DNA of 23,768 bases from positions 1-23,768 of the forward strand of contig JBFGCA010000072.1 in assembly GCA_041567315.1 (NCBI GenBank). The letters run 5' to 3'. The notes below the pieces were generated by a model that was not told where the DNA came from, searched no databases, and saw only the letters and a list, made by a program, of their open reading frames with translations. Both the position numbers and the translations under genes were made by a program. This DNA comes from JBFGCA01 sp041567315 (GTDB lineage: Bacteria > Acidobacteriota > Thermoanaerobaculia > Multivoradales > JAHEKO01). Of this stretch, positions 1 through 9,288 are shown one piece after another (position 1 is the first letter of the stretch; every line of letters begins with the position of its first letter).

Positions 1-1676
<1,676 letters not shown>

Positions 1677-1722
1677 GCGGCCGGCAGCCGCCCGACCGTC
1701 AGGCAGGCAACTTGCAGACCGG

Positions 1723-4152
1723 ATGCGTTCGATGAAGCGGGGACCGCAGGCCCCCGGGGCGGCCGCGGCGCGGCCGACCCGGGTCGCCGATCGCAAGCCG
1801 GCGCTGTTCCTGCTGGTGGCGGCGGTGGTGGCCATCCTGGCGCCCGGTGCGGCGGCGGGGCAGAGCCTCGAAGGGCTGCCGATCCGGGCCATCGAGTTCG
1901 AGGGGCTGTCGTCGCTGGCCGCCGAGACGCTCGAGTTCTACCTGGCGCTCGAAGAGGGCGCCGCCTACGACCGCGACGCGCTCAACCGCAACCTCCACCG
2001 GTTGTGGGGCACCCAGCTGATCGACGACGTCACGGTCGAGGCGGTGGCCGAAGGCGACGGGGTGCGGCTGCGGATCACCGTCCGCGAGCGGCCCACCCTG
2101 CGCTCGATCGAGTACGAGGGACTCAAGCGGATCAGCCGCACCGACGTCACCGACCGCATCGCCAAGGACCGCATCCAGGTGCGTGAGGGGGACCCGGTCA
2201 ACCTCGGCGAGCTCCACCGGCTCAAGTCGGTGATCGAGGAGATCTACGCCGAGAAGGGCTACCGGCTGGCCGAGGCCAGCTTCACCCTGGAGACGGTGTC
2301 GCCCTCAGACCGCCGCGTCTTCTTTACCATCGACGAGGGCGACAAGGTGCGGGTGGCCGACATCGACTTCGAAGGCAACACCGTGTTCCGCGACGCGCGG
2401 CTGCGCTGGTCGATGAAGAAGACCAAGGAGACCGGTTTCATCACCCGGCTGTTCAAGAAGGACATCTACAAGGCGGCCGCCTTCGAGGAGGACCTCGACA
2501 AGGTGCGCGACCTCTATCGCCGGGCCGGCTACAAGAACGTGGTCCTCGGCGAGCCCAAGGTGGAGGTGCGGGCGGCGCGGCCGGAAGCCGACGATCCCAC
2601 GGGCCAGAAGCGGCGGCTGTTCCTCACCGTGCCGGTCGAGGAGGGCGACCGCTGGAAGCTGGGGCAGATCACCATCGAGGGCAACGAACGCTTCAAGGAC
2701 GACCTGCTGCTGCGACAGTTCCGCAAGCCCAGCGGCGGCTGGCTGCGCTCCAACGTCATCCAGGACGGCCTGGAGGCGGTGCAGGAGCTCTACTCCAACA
2801 CCGGCCACCTGTTCGCGCAGGTCGAGCCCGAGGTGGTCGAGCGCGACGACCAGGTGGCCGACGTGCTGGTGCGGATCGACGAGGGCGACCAGTTCCGGGT
2901 CGGGCGCATCGAGTTCGAGGGCAACCTCAAGACCCGCGACAAGGTCATCCGGCGCGAGATGGGGATCCAGGAGGGACTGGTGCTCAACTCGGGCGCCCTG
3001 CGCAACAGCCTGCGCCGCATCCAGCAGCTCGAGTTCTTCAAGATCAACGAGGACGATCCGGTCGGCTTCGACTTCGACAACGAGAACAAGCTGGTCGACC
3101 TCACCGTCCGCGGCGAAGAGGGCGACCGCACCGAGATGCTGTTCGGCGGCGGCTTCAGCGAGATCGACGGCTTCTTCGGCCAGTTCCAGTTCCGGACCCG
3201 CAATTTCCGGGGCCGTGGCGAGACCCTGGGCGTGTCGATCCAGTCGGGGTCCCGGCAGGACATCTACGACCTGTCCTACTTCGTGCCCTGGTTCCTCGAC
3301 CGGCCGCAGAGCGTCGGCCTCCAGGTCTTCCAGCGCAACTTCGACGTCACCCTGATCGGCGGTCAGCGCTCGTTCCAGGAGAGCGCCGGCGGCACCGTCA
3401 CCTACGGCCGCAACCTGGGGCTGTTCCGCAACCTGTCGCTGAGCTACAGCCGCTTCGACGTCGAGGATCGGTTCACCGACCCGACGGGACAGTTCCCGAA
3501 CCGGCAGTTCGACCGCAGCGTCTCGTCGATGCGGCTGAGCTTCGTGCGCGACACCCGCGACAGCCGGCTGCAGCCGACGGTGGGGACCCGCGGCAGCGCC
3601 ACCCTCGACTACACCGGCGGGGTGTTGGGCGGCACCACCGACTTCTGGCGGCCGCAGGCCTCGTTCAGCCTCTACCGGCCGGTCTCCAAGGGGCGGCTGG
3701 GGACGGTGGCGGCGTTCAACGTCGAGGCCGGCATCATCGAGCCGTTCGGCGCCGAGCGGCTGTTCCCCAACGACCGCTTCTACCTGGGCGGCGAGAACAG
3801 CGTCCGCGGCTTCCGCTTCCGGGCCATCTCGGTGCGCGACAAGGACGGCCTGCCGGTGCTCGACGAGTTTGGCATCCCGCTGGGCGGCGACAGCTTCCTG
3901 CAGCTCAACTTCGAGTACATCTTCCTGCTCGGCGGTCCGTTCCGGCTGCTGGGCTTCGCCGACGGCGGCAACGTCTTCGCCGACGACCAGTCGTTCTCCT
4001 TCGACGGCTTCCGCTACACTTACGGTCTCGAGCTGCAGGTCAATGTGCCGATCCTGGGCGCCCCGCTGCGCTTCATCTTCGCCCAGAACCCCAGCCCGCT
4101 GCCGGGGGACCGCTTCGAGACCTTCCAGTTCAGCGTCGGCCCCAGCTTCTGA
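1723..4152 (+). CDS. bamA: Outer membrane protein assembly factor BamA
   Basis: BamA is the Omp85 core of the machine that inserts beta-barrel proteins into the outer membrane. The 809-residue length is typical. A signal peptide covers about residues 20-47 (hydrophobic LFLLVAAVVAILAP followed by AAAG). Five POTRA-like repeats then occupy about 50-450, visible as recurring 'I-x-F-E-G-N' strands (IEFEGL, IEYEGL, IDFEGN, ITIEGN, IEFEGN). The C-terminal half is an alternating amphipathic beta barrel with the conserved VRGFR motif near 690 and ends in a terminal phenylalanine (FSVGPSF), the barrel assembly signal. The start is ATG 1723, but ATG 1732 in the same frame is equally possible; no clear Shine-Dalgarno precedes either. 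It stands upstream of lpxD as in many Gram-negative envelope clusters, but the skp/ompH gene usually found between them is absent here. Confidence 0.96.
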   Translation: MRSMKRGPQAPGAAAARPTRVADRKPALFLLVAAVVAILAPGAAAGQSLEGLPIRAIEFEGLSSLAAETLEFYLALEEGAAYDRDALNRNLHRLWGTQLIDDVTVEAVAEGDGVRLRITVRERPTLRSIEYEGLKRISRTDVTDRIAKDRIQVREGDPVNLGELHRLKSVIEEIYAEKGYRLAEASFTLETVSPSDRRVFFTIDEGDKVRVADIDFEGNTVFRDARLRWSMKKTKETGFITRLFKKDIYKAAAFEEDLDKVRDLYRRAGYKNVVLGEPKVEVRAARPEADDPTGQKRRLFLTVPVEEGDRWKLGQITIEGNERFKDDLLLRQFRKPSGGWLRSNVIQDGLEAVQELYSNTGHLFAQVEPEVVERDDQVADVLVRIDEGDQFRVGRIEFEGNLKTRDKVIRREMGIQEGLVLNSGALRNSLRRIQQLEFFKINEDDPVGFDFDNENKLVDLTVRGEEGDRTEMLFGGGFSEIDGFFGQFQFRTRNFRGRGETLGVSIQSGSRQDIYDLSYFVPWFLDRPQSVGLQVFQRNFDVTLIGGQRSFQESAGGTVTYGRNLGLFRNLSLSYSRFDVEDRFTDPTGQFPNRQFDRSVSSMRLSFVRDTRDSRLQPTVGTRGSATLDYTGGVLGGTTDFWRPQASFSLYRPVSKGRLGTVAAFNVEAGIIEPFGAERLFPNDRFYLGGENSVRGFRFRAISVRDKDGLPVLDEFGIPLGGDSFLQLNFEYIFLLGGPFRLLGFADGGNVFADDQSFSFDGFRYTYGLELQVNVPILGAPLRFIFAQNPSPLPGDRFETFQFSVGPSF

Positions 4153-4182
4153 GCCGCGGCGTCGTGATCCACGCCCGCACCT

Positions 4183-4216
4183 GGCCCGCCGCCGGGCCGC
4201 CGGCCGGTCGCCGGCC
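4183..4216 (+). other. Tandem GC hairpins in the bamA-lpxD gap
   Basis: Two perfect 6-bp inverted repeats follow one another in the 90-base bamA-lpxD gap: GGCCCG/CGGGCC (4183-4188 with 4193-4198, 4-nt loop) and GGCCGG/CCGGCC (4202-4207 with 4211-4216, 3-nt loop). No T-tract follows, so a classical intrinsic terminator is not supported. They may slow transcription or mark an mRNA processing point between bamA and lpxD. In DNA this GC-rich, chance hairpins of this size are common. Confidence 0.35.
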
Positions 4217-4242
4217 GACCTGCTGATTCCCGGGACCGGCTG

Positions 4243-5301
4243 ATGGGCTACCGACTGTCGCAGCTTGCCGAGCTGGTGGGGGCCGAGGTGCGGGGCGATC
4301 CGGACGTCGAGGTCGAGGCGCTGCGCAGCCTCGAGCGGGCGGGGCCGCGCGACCTTTCTTTCCTGACCCACCGCCGCTACCGCGCTCAGGCCAGCGCCAG
4401 CCGGGCGGCGGCGCTGCTGGTGGGCTCCGATGCCGCCCGGCTCGTCGAGGGCGAGCCGGAACGGCCGCTGCTGGTGGTCGAGGAGCCGTCGGCGGCCCTC
4501 GGCCGTCTGATCGACCTCTTCCACCCGCCGGCGGTCCCGGCGGCCGGCGTGCATCCGACGGCGGTGGTGGAGGAGGGGGCCAGCGTCGACCCCACCGCGA
4601 CGGTCGAGGCCTACGTGGTCGTCGGCCGCGGCGCTCGGATCGAGGCCGGCGCCTGGCTGCGGGCGCACGTGGTGGTGGGGGCCGGCTGCCGGGTGGGGCG
4701 CGGGGTGCTGCTCCACCCTCACGCGGTGCTCTACGACGGCTGCGAGGTCGGCGACGGCAGCGTGGTCCAGGCCGGAGCGGTGCTGGGCAGCGACGGCTTC
4801 GGCTACGCCTCGACCGGCGGCGGTCACGTAAAATTGCGGCACGTGGGCCGCGTCGTGTTGGAGGAGGGTGTGGAGATCGGCGCCAACACGACCGTGGACC
4901 GGGCGCTGCTGGAGGAGACCCGGCTGGGGGCCGGCAGCAAGCTGGACAATCTCGTGATGGTGGCGCACAACGTGGTGCTGGGCAAGGGTTGTCTGCTGGT
5001 GTCGCAGGCCGGGATCGCCGGCAGCACGCGGCTCGGCGACGGGGTGGTGATGGCCGGCCAGTCGGGCGCCGCCGGGCATCTGGAGCTGGGCGACGGCGCC
5101 CGGGTGGCGGCCAAGTCGGCGGTCTTCCGCTCGGTGCCGGCGGGGACCCAGGTGGCCGGGATCCCGGCCGTCGAGGCGCCGCGCTGGCGGCGCCAGCAGG
5201 CACTCGTCGGTCGGCTGGCGGGCCGATTGGCCGAGCTGCTGCGGCGCCTCGGCCGCCTCGAGGCGCGGCTGCGTCGGCTCGAGGAGAGCGGCGATGAGTG
5301 A
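4243..5301 (+). CDS. lpxD: UDP-3-O-acylglucosamine N-acyltransferase LpxD
   Basis: LpxD adds the second (N-linked) hydroxyacyl chain to UDP-3-O-acyl-glucosamine in lipid A synthesis, using acyl-ACP, in the cytoplasm. The 352-residue product has the LpxD N-terminal uridine-binding domain (1-100, including DLSFL near 37-41). A left-handed beta helix of hexapeptide repeats covers about 101-300. The catalytic histidine is H242 in the conserved segment DNLVMVAHN, and IGANTTVDR (212-220) is the family signature. The C-terminal tail (about 314-350) is a charged Leu/Arg-rich helix like the C-terminal helix that packs the LpxD trimer. The ATG start has only a weak ribosome site (GGGAC). The gene overlaps fabZ by 8 bases and begins the lpxD-fabZ-lpxA block. 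Confidence 0.96.
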   Translation: MGYRLSQLAELVGAEVRGDPDVEVEALRSLERAGPRDLSFLTHRRYRAQASASRAAALLVGSDAARLVEGEPERPLLVVEEPSAALGRLIDLFHPPAVPAAGVHPTAVVEEGASVDPTATVEAYVVVGRGARIEAGAWLRAHVVVGAGCRVGRGVLLHPHAVLYDGCEVGDGSVVQAGAVLGSDGFGYASTGGGHVKLRHVGRVVLEEGVEIGANTTVDRALLEETRLGAGSKLDNLVMVAHNVVLGKGCLLVSQAGIAGSTRLGDGVVMAGQSGAAGHLELGDGARVAAKSAVFRSVPAGTQVAGIPAVEAPRWRRQQALVGRLAGRLAELLRRLGRLEARLRRLEESGDE

Positions 5302-5755
5302 GGGTGGGGCCGAGCGGGTGGCCGAGCGCGGCGTCGAGTGGATCATGTCGGTGATCCCCCACCGCTACCCGTTCCTGCTGGTCGACCGGGTGCTCGAGAT
5401 CGAGCCCCGACGCCGCATCGTCGCCGTCAAGAGCGTCAGCGTCAACGAGGAGTTCTTTACCGGCCATTTCCCCGGCCACCCGGTGATGCCGGGGGTGCTG
5501 CTGGTCGAGGGGATGGCGCAGACCGGTGCCATCCTGCTGCTCTGGGACCTGCCGGACCGCGAGCGCAAGCTGGTCTACTTCACCTCGATCGAGAAGGCCA
5601 AGTTCCGGCGCCCGGTGGTGCCCGGCGACCAGCTGCGCTACGAAGTGGAGATGCAACAGCTCCGGGACCGCTATTGCCGTCTCAAGGGGCGGACGTTCGT
5701 CGGCGACCGGCTGGTCGCCGAGGGCATCTGCGCGTCGGCCATCGTCGAACGCTGA
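5294..5755 (+). CDS. fabZ: 3-hydroxyacyl-[acyl-carrier-protein] dehydratase FabZ
   Basis: FabZ dehydrates 3-hydroxyacyl-ACP in fatty acid elongation and so competes with LpxA/LpxD for the hydroxyacyl-ACP pool, which explains its position between those genes. The 153-residue protein is a single hot-dog fold. The start has IPHRYPFLLVDRV (21-33), and the active-site segment TGHFPGHPVMPGVLLVEGMA carries the catalytic histidine H58 and the acidic partner E72. The ATG start at 5294 has a clear ribosome site, GAGGAG at 5281-5286, lying inside the end of lpxD; the two genes overlap by 8 bases, so translation is probably coupled. Length and motifs are fully typical, with no sign of the FabA isomerase variant. 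Confidence 0.96.
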   Translation: MSEGGAERVAERGVEWIMSVIPHRYPFLLVDRVLEIEPRRRIVAVKSVSVNEEFFTGHFPGHPVMPGVLLVEGMAQTGAILLLWDLPDRERKLVYFTSIEKAKFRRPVVPGDQLRYEVEMQQLRDRYCRLKGRTFVGDRLVAEGICASAIVER

Positions 5756-5785
5756 GCGGGTAGCTGCCGTGGCGGGGCGGCGCCG

Positions 5786-5799
5786 CTCTCTCTCTCTCT
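5786..5799 (+). repeat. (CT)7 dinucleotide repeat upstream of lpxA
   Basis: Seven uninterrupted CT units lie in the 58-base gap between fabZ and lpxA, ending 14 bases before the lpxA ATG. No good Shine-Dalgarno is seen between the tract and the start codon. The tract could be a slippage-prone simple repeat or a pyrimidine-rich leader that helps ribosome binding through protein S1. Both roles are inference. Confidence 0.7.
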
Positions 5800-5813
5800 G
5801 ACCGAACCCAGCG

Positions 5814-6632
5814 ATGACGGACTTTGTGCATCCGACCGCGATGGTCGATCCCGCCGCCAGGTTGGGGGCCGGAGTGCGGGTCGGCCCCGGGGCGGTGATC
5901 GGACCGCAGGTCGAGATCGGCGACGGCACCGAGATCGGCGCCTACGCGCAGCTCGCCGGCCCCAGCCGTCTGGGTCGCGACAACCGGGTCTTTCCCCACG
6001 CCTGCGTGGGTTTCGATCCGCAGGACCTCAAGTACGGCGGCGGGTCGACCCGGCTGGAAGTCGGCGACCGCAACGTCTTCCGCGAGTTCTCGACCATCCA
6101 CCGCGGCACCGAGCACGGCGGCGGGCTGACCACCATCGGCGACGACAATCTGTTCATGGTCTACACCCACGTGGCGCACGATTGCCACGTCGGTAGCCGC
6201 ACCGTGTTCAGCAACAACGCCACCCTGGCCGGTCACGTGACCGTCGAGGACGACGCCGTGATCGGCGCCTTCAGCGCCGTCCACCAGTTCTGCCGGGTGG
6301 GGCGCCACGCCTACCTGGGCGGCTACACGGTGCTGACCCGCGACGCGCTGCCGTTCGTCAAGACGGTGGGCGCCAAGCCGGCCTGCTACGGCGTCAACAC
6401 CATCGGCCTGCGGCGCAAGGGCTTCGACGGCCAAGCGCTGGAGCGGCTGCAGGCCGCCTATCGCGTCCTGGTGCGTTCGGGTCTCAACACCGCCGACGCC
6501 GTCGAGCGCTTGCGCGCCGGTCCCTCCTCCCCCGAGGTCGAGCAGCTGCTCGAGTTCGTCGCCGCCTCCGAGCGGGGGGTGGTGACCGCGCTGCCGGGGC
6601 GGCGCGGCGCCCGCGGAGGCGGCGATGGCTGA
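5814..6632 (+). CDS. lpxA: Acyl-[ACP]--UDP-N-acetylglucosamine O-acyltransferase LpxA
   Basis: LpxA carries out the first step of lipid A synthesis, moving a 3-hydroxyacyl chain from ACP to the 3-position of UDP-GlcNAc or, in some species, its 3-amino analogue. The 272-residue length is typical (E. coli 262). Hexapeptide-repeat helix fills residues about 1-190. The catalytic histidine is H122 in THVAHDCHVG, with H119 and H157 (VHQFC) also conserved. G186 aligns with E. coli G173, the floor of the acyl-chain ruler, which suggests a long hydroxyacyl chain; this is inference from aligning the sequence by eye. The ATG has no strong ribosome site, but a CT tract lies upstream. The 3' end overlaps the next dehydrogenase gene by 8 bases, so the two are translationally linked. 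Confidence 0.96.
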   Translation: MTDFVHPTAMVDPAARLGAGVRVGPGAVIGPQVEIGDGTEIGAYAQLAGPSRLGRDNRVFPHACVGFDPQDLKYGGGSTRLEVGDRNVFREFSTIHRGTEHGGGLTTIGDDNLFMVYTHVAHDCHVGSRTVFSNNATLAGHVTVEDDAVIGAFSAVHQFCRVGRHAYLGGYTVLTRDALPFVKTVGAKPACYGVNTIGLRRKGFDGQALERLQAAYRVLVRSGLNTADAVERLRAGPSSPEVEQLLEFVAASERGVVTALPGRRGARGGGDG

Positions 6633-7560
6633 GCCGTCCTCGCGATTGAGGATCGGGGTCGTCGGCACCGGCGCCATGGGGCGCCACCACGTGCGGATCT
6701 TGAGCGGGCTGGCCGGCGTCGAGCTGGTCGGGCTCTTCGACCTCGACCCGGGCGTCGCCCGGCGGGTGGCCGACAAGTTCGGCACCCGCGTCTGGCCCAG
6801 CCTCGAGGCGCTGGCCGCCGAGGTCGAGGCGGCGGTGCTCGCGGTGCCCACCGTGCTCCACGCCGAGCTGGGCTGCAGGCTGCTCGCCTGGGGTCTGCAC
6901 GTGATGGTCGAGAAGCCGATCGCGGCCTCGCCCGACGAGGCCCGCCGCCTGGTCGAGGCGGCCGGCGATCGGGTGCTTGCGGTGGGGCATGTCGAGTTCT
7001 ACAATCCCGCGGTTCAAAACCTGCTGTGCCTCGAGGGCCCGCCGGGCTTCGTCGAGATCCACCGGCTGGCCGCTTTCACCCCCCGCAGTTTGGACATCGA
7101 CGTAGTGCTGGACCTGATGATCCACGACCTCCAGATCCTCCACGCGCTGGATCCCAGCGACGTGACCGAGATCCGGGCGACCGGGATCAACGTGCTGTCG
7201 CCGCGGATCGACATCGCCAACGCCCGGATCGCGCTGGCGTCGGGCTGCGTGGCCAACCTGACGGCCTCGCGGGTGTCCTCCGAGCGGGTCCGCAAGCTGC
7301 GGGTCTTCGTGCCGGGGCGGGGCTACTATTCACTGGACTACGATCAGCAGGAGATCAAGGGCTTTCGTCTTGACGGCGACGCCGCCGAGCGGCGGATCGT
7401 CCCCGACGACCTCGAAGTGCAGCGAGACGAGCCCCTGCGCCGCGAGCTGGAATCGTTCGTGGCGCACTGCCGGGGCGGCGACGCCCCGCTGGTCGACGGC
7501 CGGCAGGGCGAGCGCGCCCTCAACACCGCCTGCGGGGTGCTCGAGGCCCTGGCGCGGTAG
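6625..7560 (+). CDS. Gfo/Idh/MocA-family NAD(P)-dependent sugar dehydrogenase, GnnA-like by position
   Basis: This 311-residue protein has an N-terminal Rossmann fold with the dinucleotide motif GVVGTGAMG (11-19) and the family signature EKP (96-98). The substrate domain follows, with GHVEFYNP (121-128) and DLMIHDLQ (163-170), where the histidine is in the usual catalytic place. The family oxidises sugar or inositol hydroxyls. Its start overlaps lpxA by 8 bases and has a good ribosome site (GGAGG at 6615-6619). In Acidithiobacillus ferrooxidans the lpxA-adjacent Gfo/Idh/MocA protein GnnA oxidises the 3-OH of UDP-GlcNAc so that GnnB can aminate it, giving amide-linked lipid A. A GnnA-like role here is inference from context: no GnnB-type aminotransferase is in the window, and family members cannot be assigned a substrate by motif alone. 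Confidence 0.85.
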   Translation: MAEPSSRLRIGVVGTGAMGRHHVRILSGLAGVELVGLFDLDPGVARRVADKFGTRVWPSLEALAAEVEAAVLAVPTVLHAELGCRLLAWGLHVMVEKPIAASPDEARRLVEAAGDRVLAVGHVEFYNPAVQNLLCLEGPPGFVEIHRLAAFTPRSLDIDVVLDLMIHDLQILHALDPSDVTEIRATGINVLSPRIDIANARIALASGCVANLTASRVSSERVRKLRVFVPGRGYYSLDYDQQEIKGFRLDGDAAERRIVPDDLEVQRDEPLRRELESFVAHCRGGDAPLVDGRQGERALNTACGVLEALAR

Positions 7561-7574
7561 GAGGAATCGACTCG

Positions 7575-8453
7575 ATGAGCGACATACGCATCGGCGTCAT
7601 CGGTGGCAGCGGGCTCTACCACATGGAAGGGCTCGAGGTGGAGGAGGAGCGCAAGCTCGACACTCCGTTCGGCGACCCCTCGGACGCCTACATCCTGGGC
7701 GATCTGGAGGGCGTCAAGGTCGCCTTCCTGGCCCGTCACGGCCGCCGGCACCGGCTGCTGCCCTCGGAGCTCAACTTCCGGGCCAACGTCTTCGGCTTCA
7801 AGCTGCTGGGGGTCGAGTGGCTGATCTCGGTCAGTGCGGTCGGCTCGATGAAGCTCGAATACCGGCCCACCGACATCGTGGTGCCGGACCAGTTCTACGA
7901 CCGCACCCGCCACCGCGCCGACACCTTCTTCGGCAACGGGCTGGTGGCCCACGTGTCGCTCGCCGACCCGGTCTGTGCCGACATGGTGGAGGTGTTCCAC
8001 GACTGCGCCAAGGAGGCCGGCGCCCGGGTGCACAAGGGCGGCATCTATCTGTGCATGGAGGGTCCGCAGTTCTCGACCCGCGCCGAGTCCAACGTCTACC
8101 GGAGCTGGGGCGTCGACGTCATCGGCATGACCAACCTGCAGGAGGCCAAGCTGGCGCGCGAGGCCGAGATCTGCTACGCGACGCTGGCCATGATCACCGA
8201 CTACGACTGCTGGCACGAGGAGGAGGCGGAGGTCTCCGGCCAGGCGGTGATGGAGGTGGTGCAGCAGAACGCCGCCACCGCCCAGGACGTGGTGCGGCGC
8301 ATCATCCGGCGGCTGCACGATCAGCCGCGCTGCTGGGTACGCGAAGCGCTCAAGAGCGCGCTGATCACCGAGCGCTCGGCGGTGCCCAAGAAGACGCTCC
8401 GCGAGCTGGCGCCGATCATCGGCCGCTACTATCCGGCCGGCGGCGGGAACTGA
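7575..8453 (+). CDS. mtnP: S-methyl-5'-thioadenosine phosphorylase
   Basis: MtnP splits methylthioadenosine with phosphate into adenine and methylthioribose-1-phosphate, the first step of methionine salvage. The 292-residue protein begins with the phosphate loop GVIGGSGLY (7-15). It also has the phosphate-site RHGRRHRLLPSE (54-65), the SVSAVGSM segment (85-92) and the ribose/base segment IYLCMEGPQFSTRAES (157-172). ITDYDCW (207-213) supplies D209 and D211, matching the DYDCW motif that makes human MTAP specific for 6-amino purines, so adenosine-type substrates are favoured over inosine or guanosine. A strong ribosome site, AGGAGGA at 7559-7565, begins inside the preceding gene's stop codon. 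The apt gene 2.2 kb downstream would recycle the adenine produced. Confidence 0.94.
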   Translation: MSDIRIGVIGGSGLYHMEGLEVEEERKLDTPFGDPSDAYILGDLEGVKVAFLARHGRRHRLLPSELNFRANVFGFKLLGVEWLISVSAVGSMKLEYRPTDIVVPDQFYDRTRHRADTFFGNGLVAHVSLADPVCADMVEVFHDCAKEAGARVHKGGIYLCMEGPQFSTRAESNVYRSWGVDVIGMTNLQEAKLAREAEICYATLAMITDYDCWHEEEAEVSGQAVMEVVQQNAATAQDVVRRIIRRLHDQPRCWVREALKSALITERSAVPKKTLRELAPIIGRYYPAGGGN

Positions 8454-8473
8454 GCCGGGCCGCCGGGCGGGGG

Positions 8474-8515
8474 TGCTGGCGGGCGCTGCCGGCCGGCGCC
8501 CGACGGCCGCCAGCA
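8474..8515 (+). other. Strong hairpin in the mtnP-surE gap
   Basis: TGCTGGC (8474-8480) can pair with GCCAGCA (8509-8515), and the adjoining GGGCGC (8481-8486) with GCGCCC (8496-8501), giving 13 base pairs with a one-sided 7-nt bulge and a 9-nt loop. It ends five bases before the surE ATG at 8521. No T-tract follows, so a terminator is unlikely. It lies exactly where a ribosome site for surE would be, so it may limit surE translation or define an mRNA 3' end for mtnP. Function is inferred from position only. Confidence 0.5.
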
Positions 8516-8520
8516 GTCCC

Positions 8521-9288
8521 ATGACGCGCATTCTGGTCACCAACGACGACGGCGTCTTCTCGGAGGGCCTCAAGCTGCTCGCCGCGGCGCTGGGCGAGGT
8601 CGGCGAGGTCACCGTGGTGGCCCCCGACCGCGAGCAGAGCGCCACCGGCCACTCGCTGACCCTCGACCGGCCGTTGCGCATGCGGCGGCTGGACGAGCAC
8701 GTCTACTCGGTGGACGGCACGCCGACCGACTGCGTCAATCTGGCGGTTTTGTGGCTGCTCAAGGAGGCGCCGCCGGACCTGGTGGTGTCGGGGATCAACT
8801 TCGGACTCAACCTGGGGGACGACGTGACCTACTCGGGGACGGTGAGCGCCACCTTCGAGGGCACCCTGCTGGGCATCCCGTCGGTCGCCTTCAGCCAGGA
8901 GGTCGGCGAGCACTTCTCCTTCGCCAAGGCGGCGCGCTTCGCCGGCCGCTTCGTCGCCCAGCTGCTCCAGGAGCGGCTGCCCGGCGACCTGCTGCTCAAC
9001 GTCAACATCCCGGCCGGTCCGATCCGCGGCGTGCGCTTCACCAAGCTGGGCAAGCGGGTCTACAAGCAGTCGGTGGTGGAGAAGCGCGACCCGCGGGGCC
9101 GCAGCTACTTCTGGATCGCTGGCACCCCCGAGTGGCAGGCCGACTCCGGCACCGACCACGAGGCGGTGTCGGGGGGCCTGGTGTCGGTGACGCCGCTGCA
9201 CCTCGACCTCACCGACTACCGCGGCCTGGAGTCCAATCCGCTGTGGCGGCGGCGCCTCGACGGGCTGGCCGAGGGCCTGGAGGCTTGA
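8521..9288 (+). CDS. surE: 5'/3'-nucleotidase SurE
   Basis: SurE is a metal-dependent phosphatase acting on nucleoside monophosphates and short polyphosphates, linked to stationary-phase survival and often encoded next to pcm. The 255-residue product starts with ILVTNDDG (4-11), where D9 and D10 bind the metal. S40 in PDREQSATGHSLT and N93 in VVSGINFGLNLGDDVTYSGT complete the metal site, and the latter segment is the SurE signature. ATG 8521 gives the conserved N-terminus directly; an in-frame GTG at 8473 would add 16 unrelated residues and is rejected. No Shine-Dalgarno is present, and a strong hairpin precedes the start. The stop codon overlaps the TTG start of pcm. Confidence 0.95.
   Translation: MTRILVTNDDGVFSEGLKLLAAALGEVGEVTVVAPDREQSATGHSLTLDRPLRMRRLDEHVYSVDGTPTDCVNLAVLWLLKEAPPDLVVSGINFGLNLGDDVTYSGTVSATFEGTLLGIPSVAFSQEVGEHFSFAKAARFAGRFVAQLLQERLPGDLLLNVNIPAGPIRGVRFTKLGKRVYKQSVVEKRDPRGRSYFWIAGTPEWQADSGTDHEAVSGGLVSVTPLHLDLTDYRGLESNPLWRRRLDGLAEGLEA

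Noticed and set aside
2305..5346. 1013-codon open frame on the minus strand across bamA and lpxD
   Set aside because: It lies opposite two well-identified genes, has low-complexity His/Asp/Leu/Ala-rich sequence and no domain logic. Long antisense frames are expected in DNA this GC-rich.
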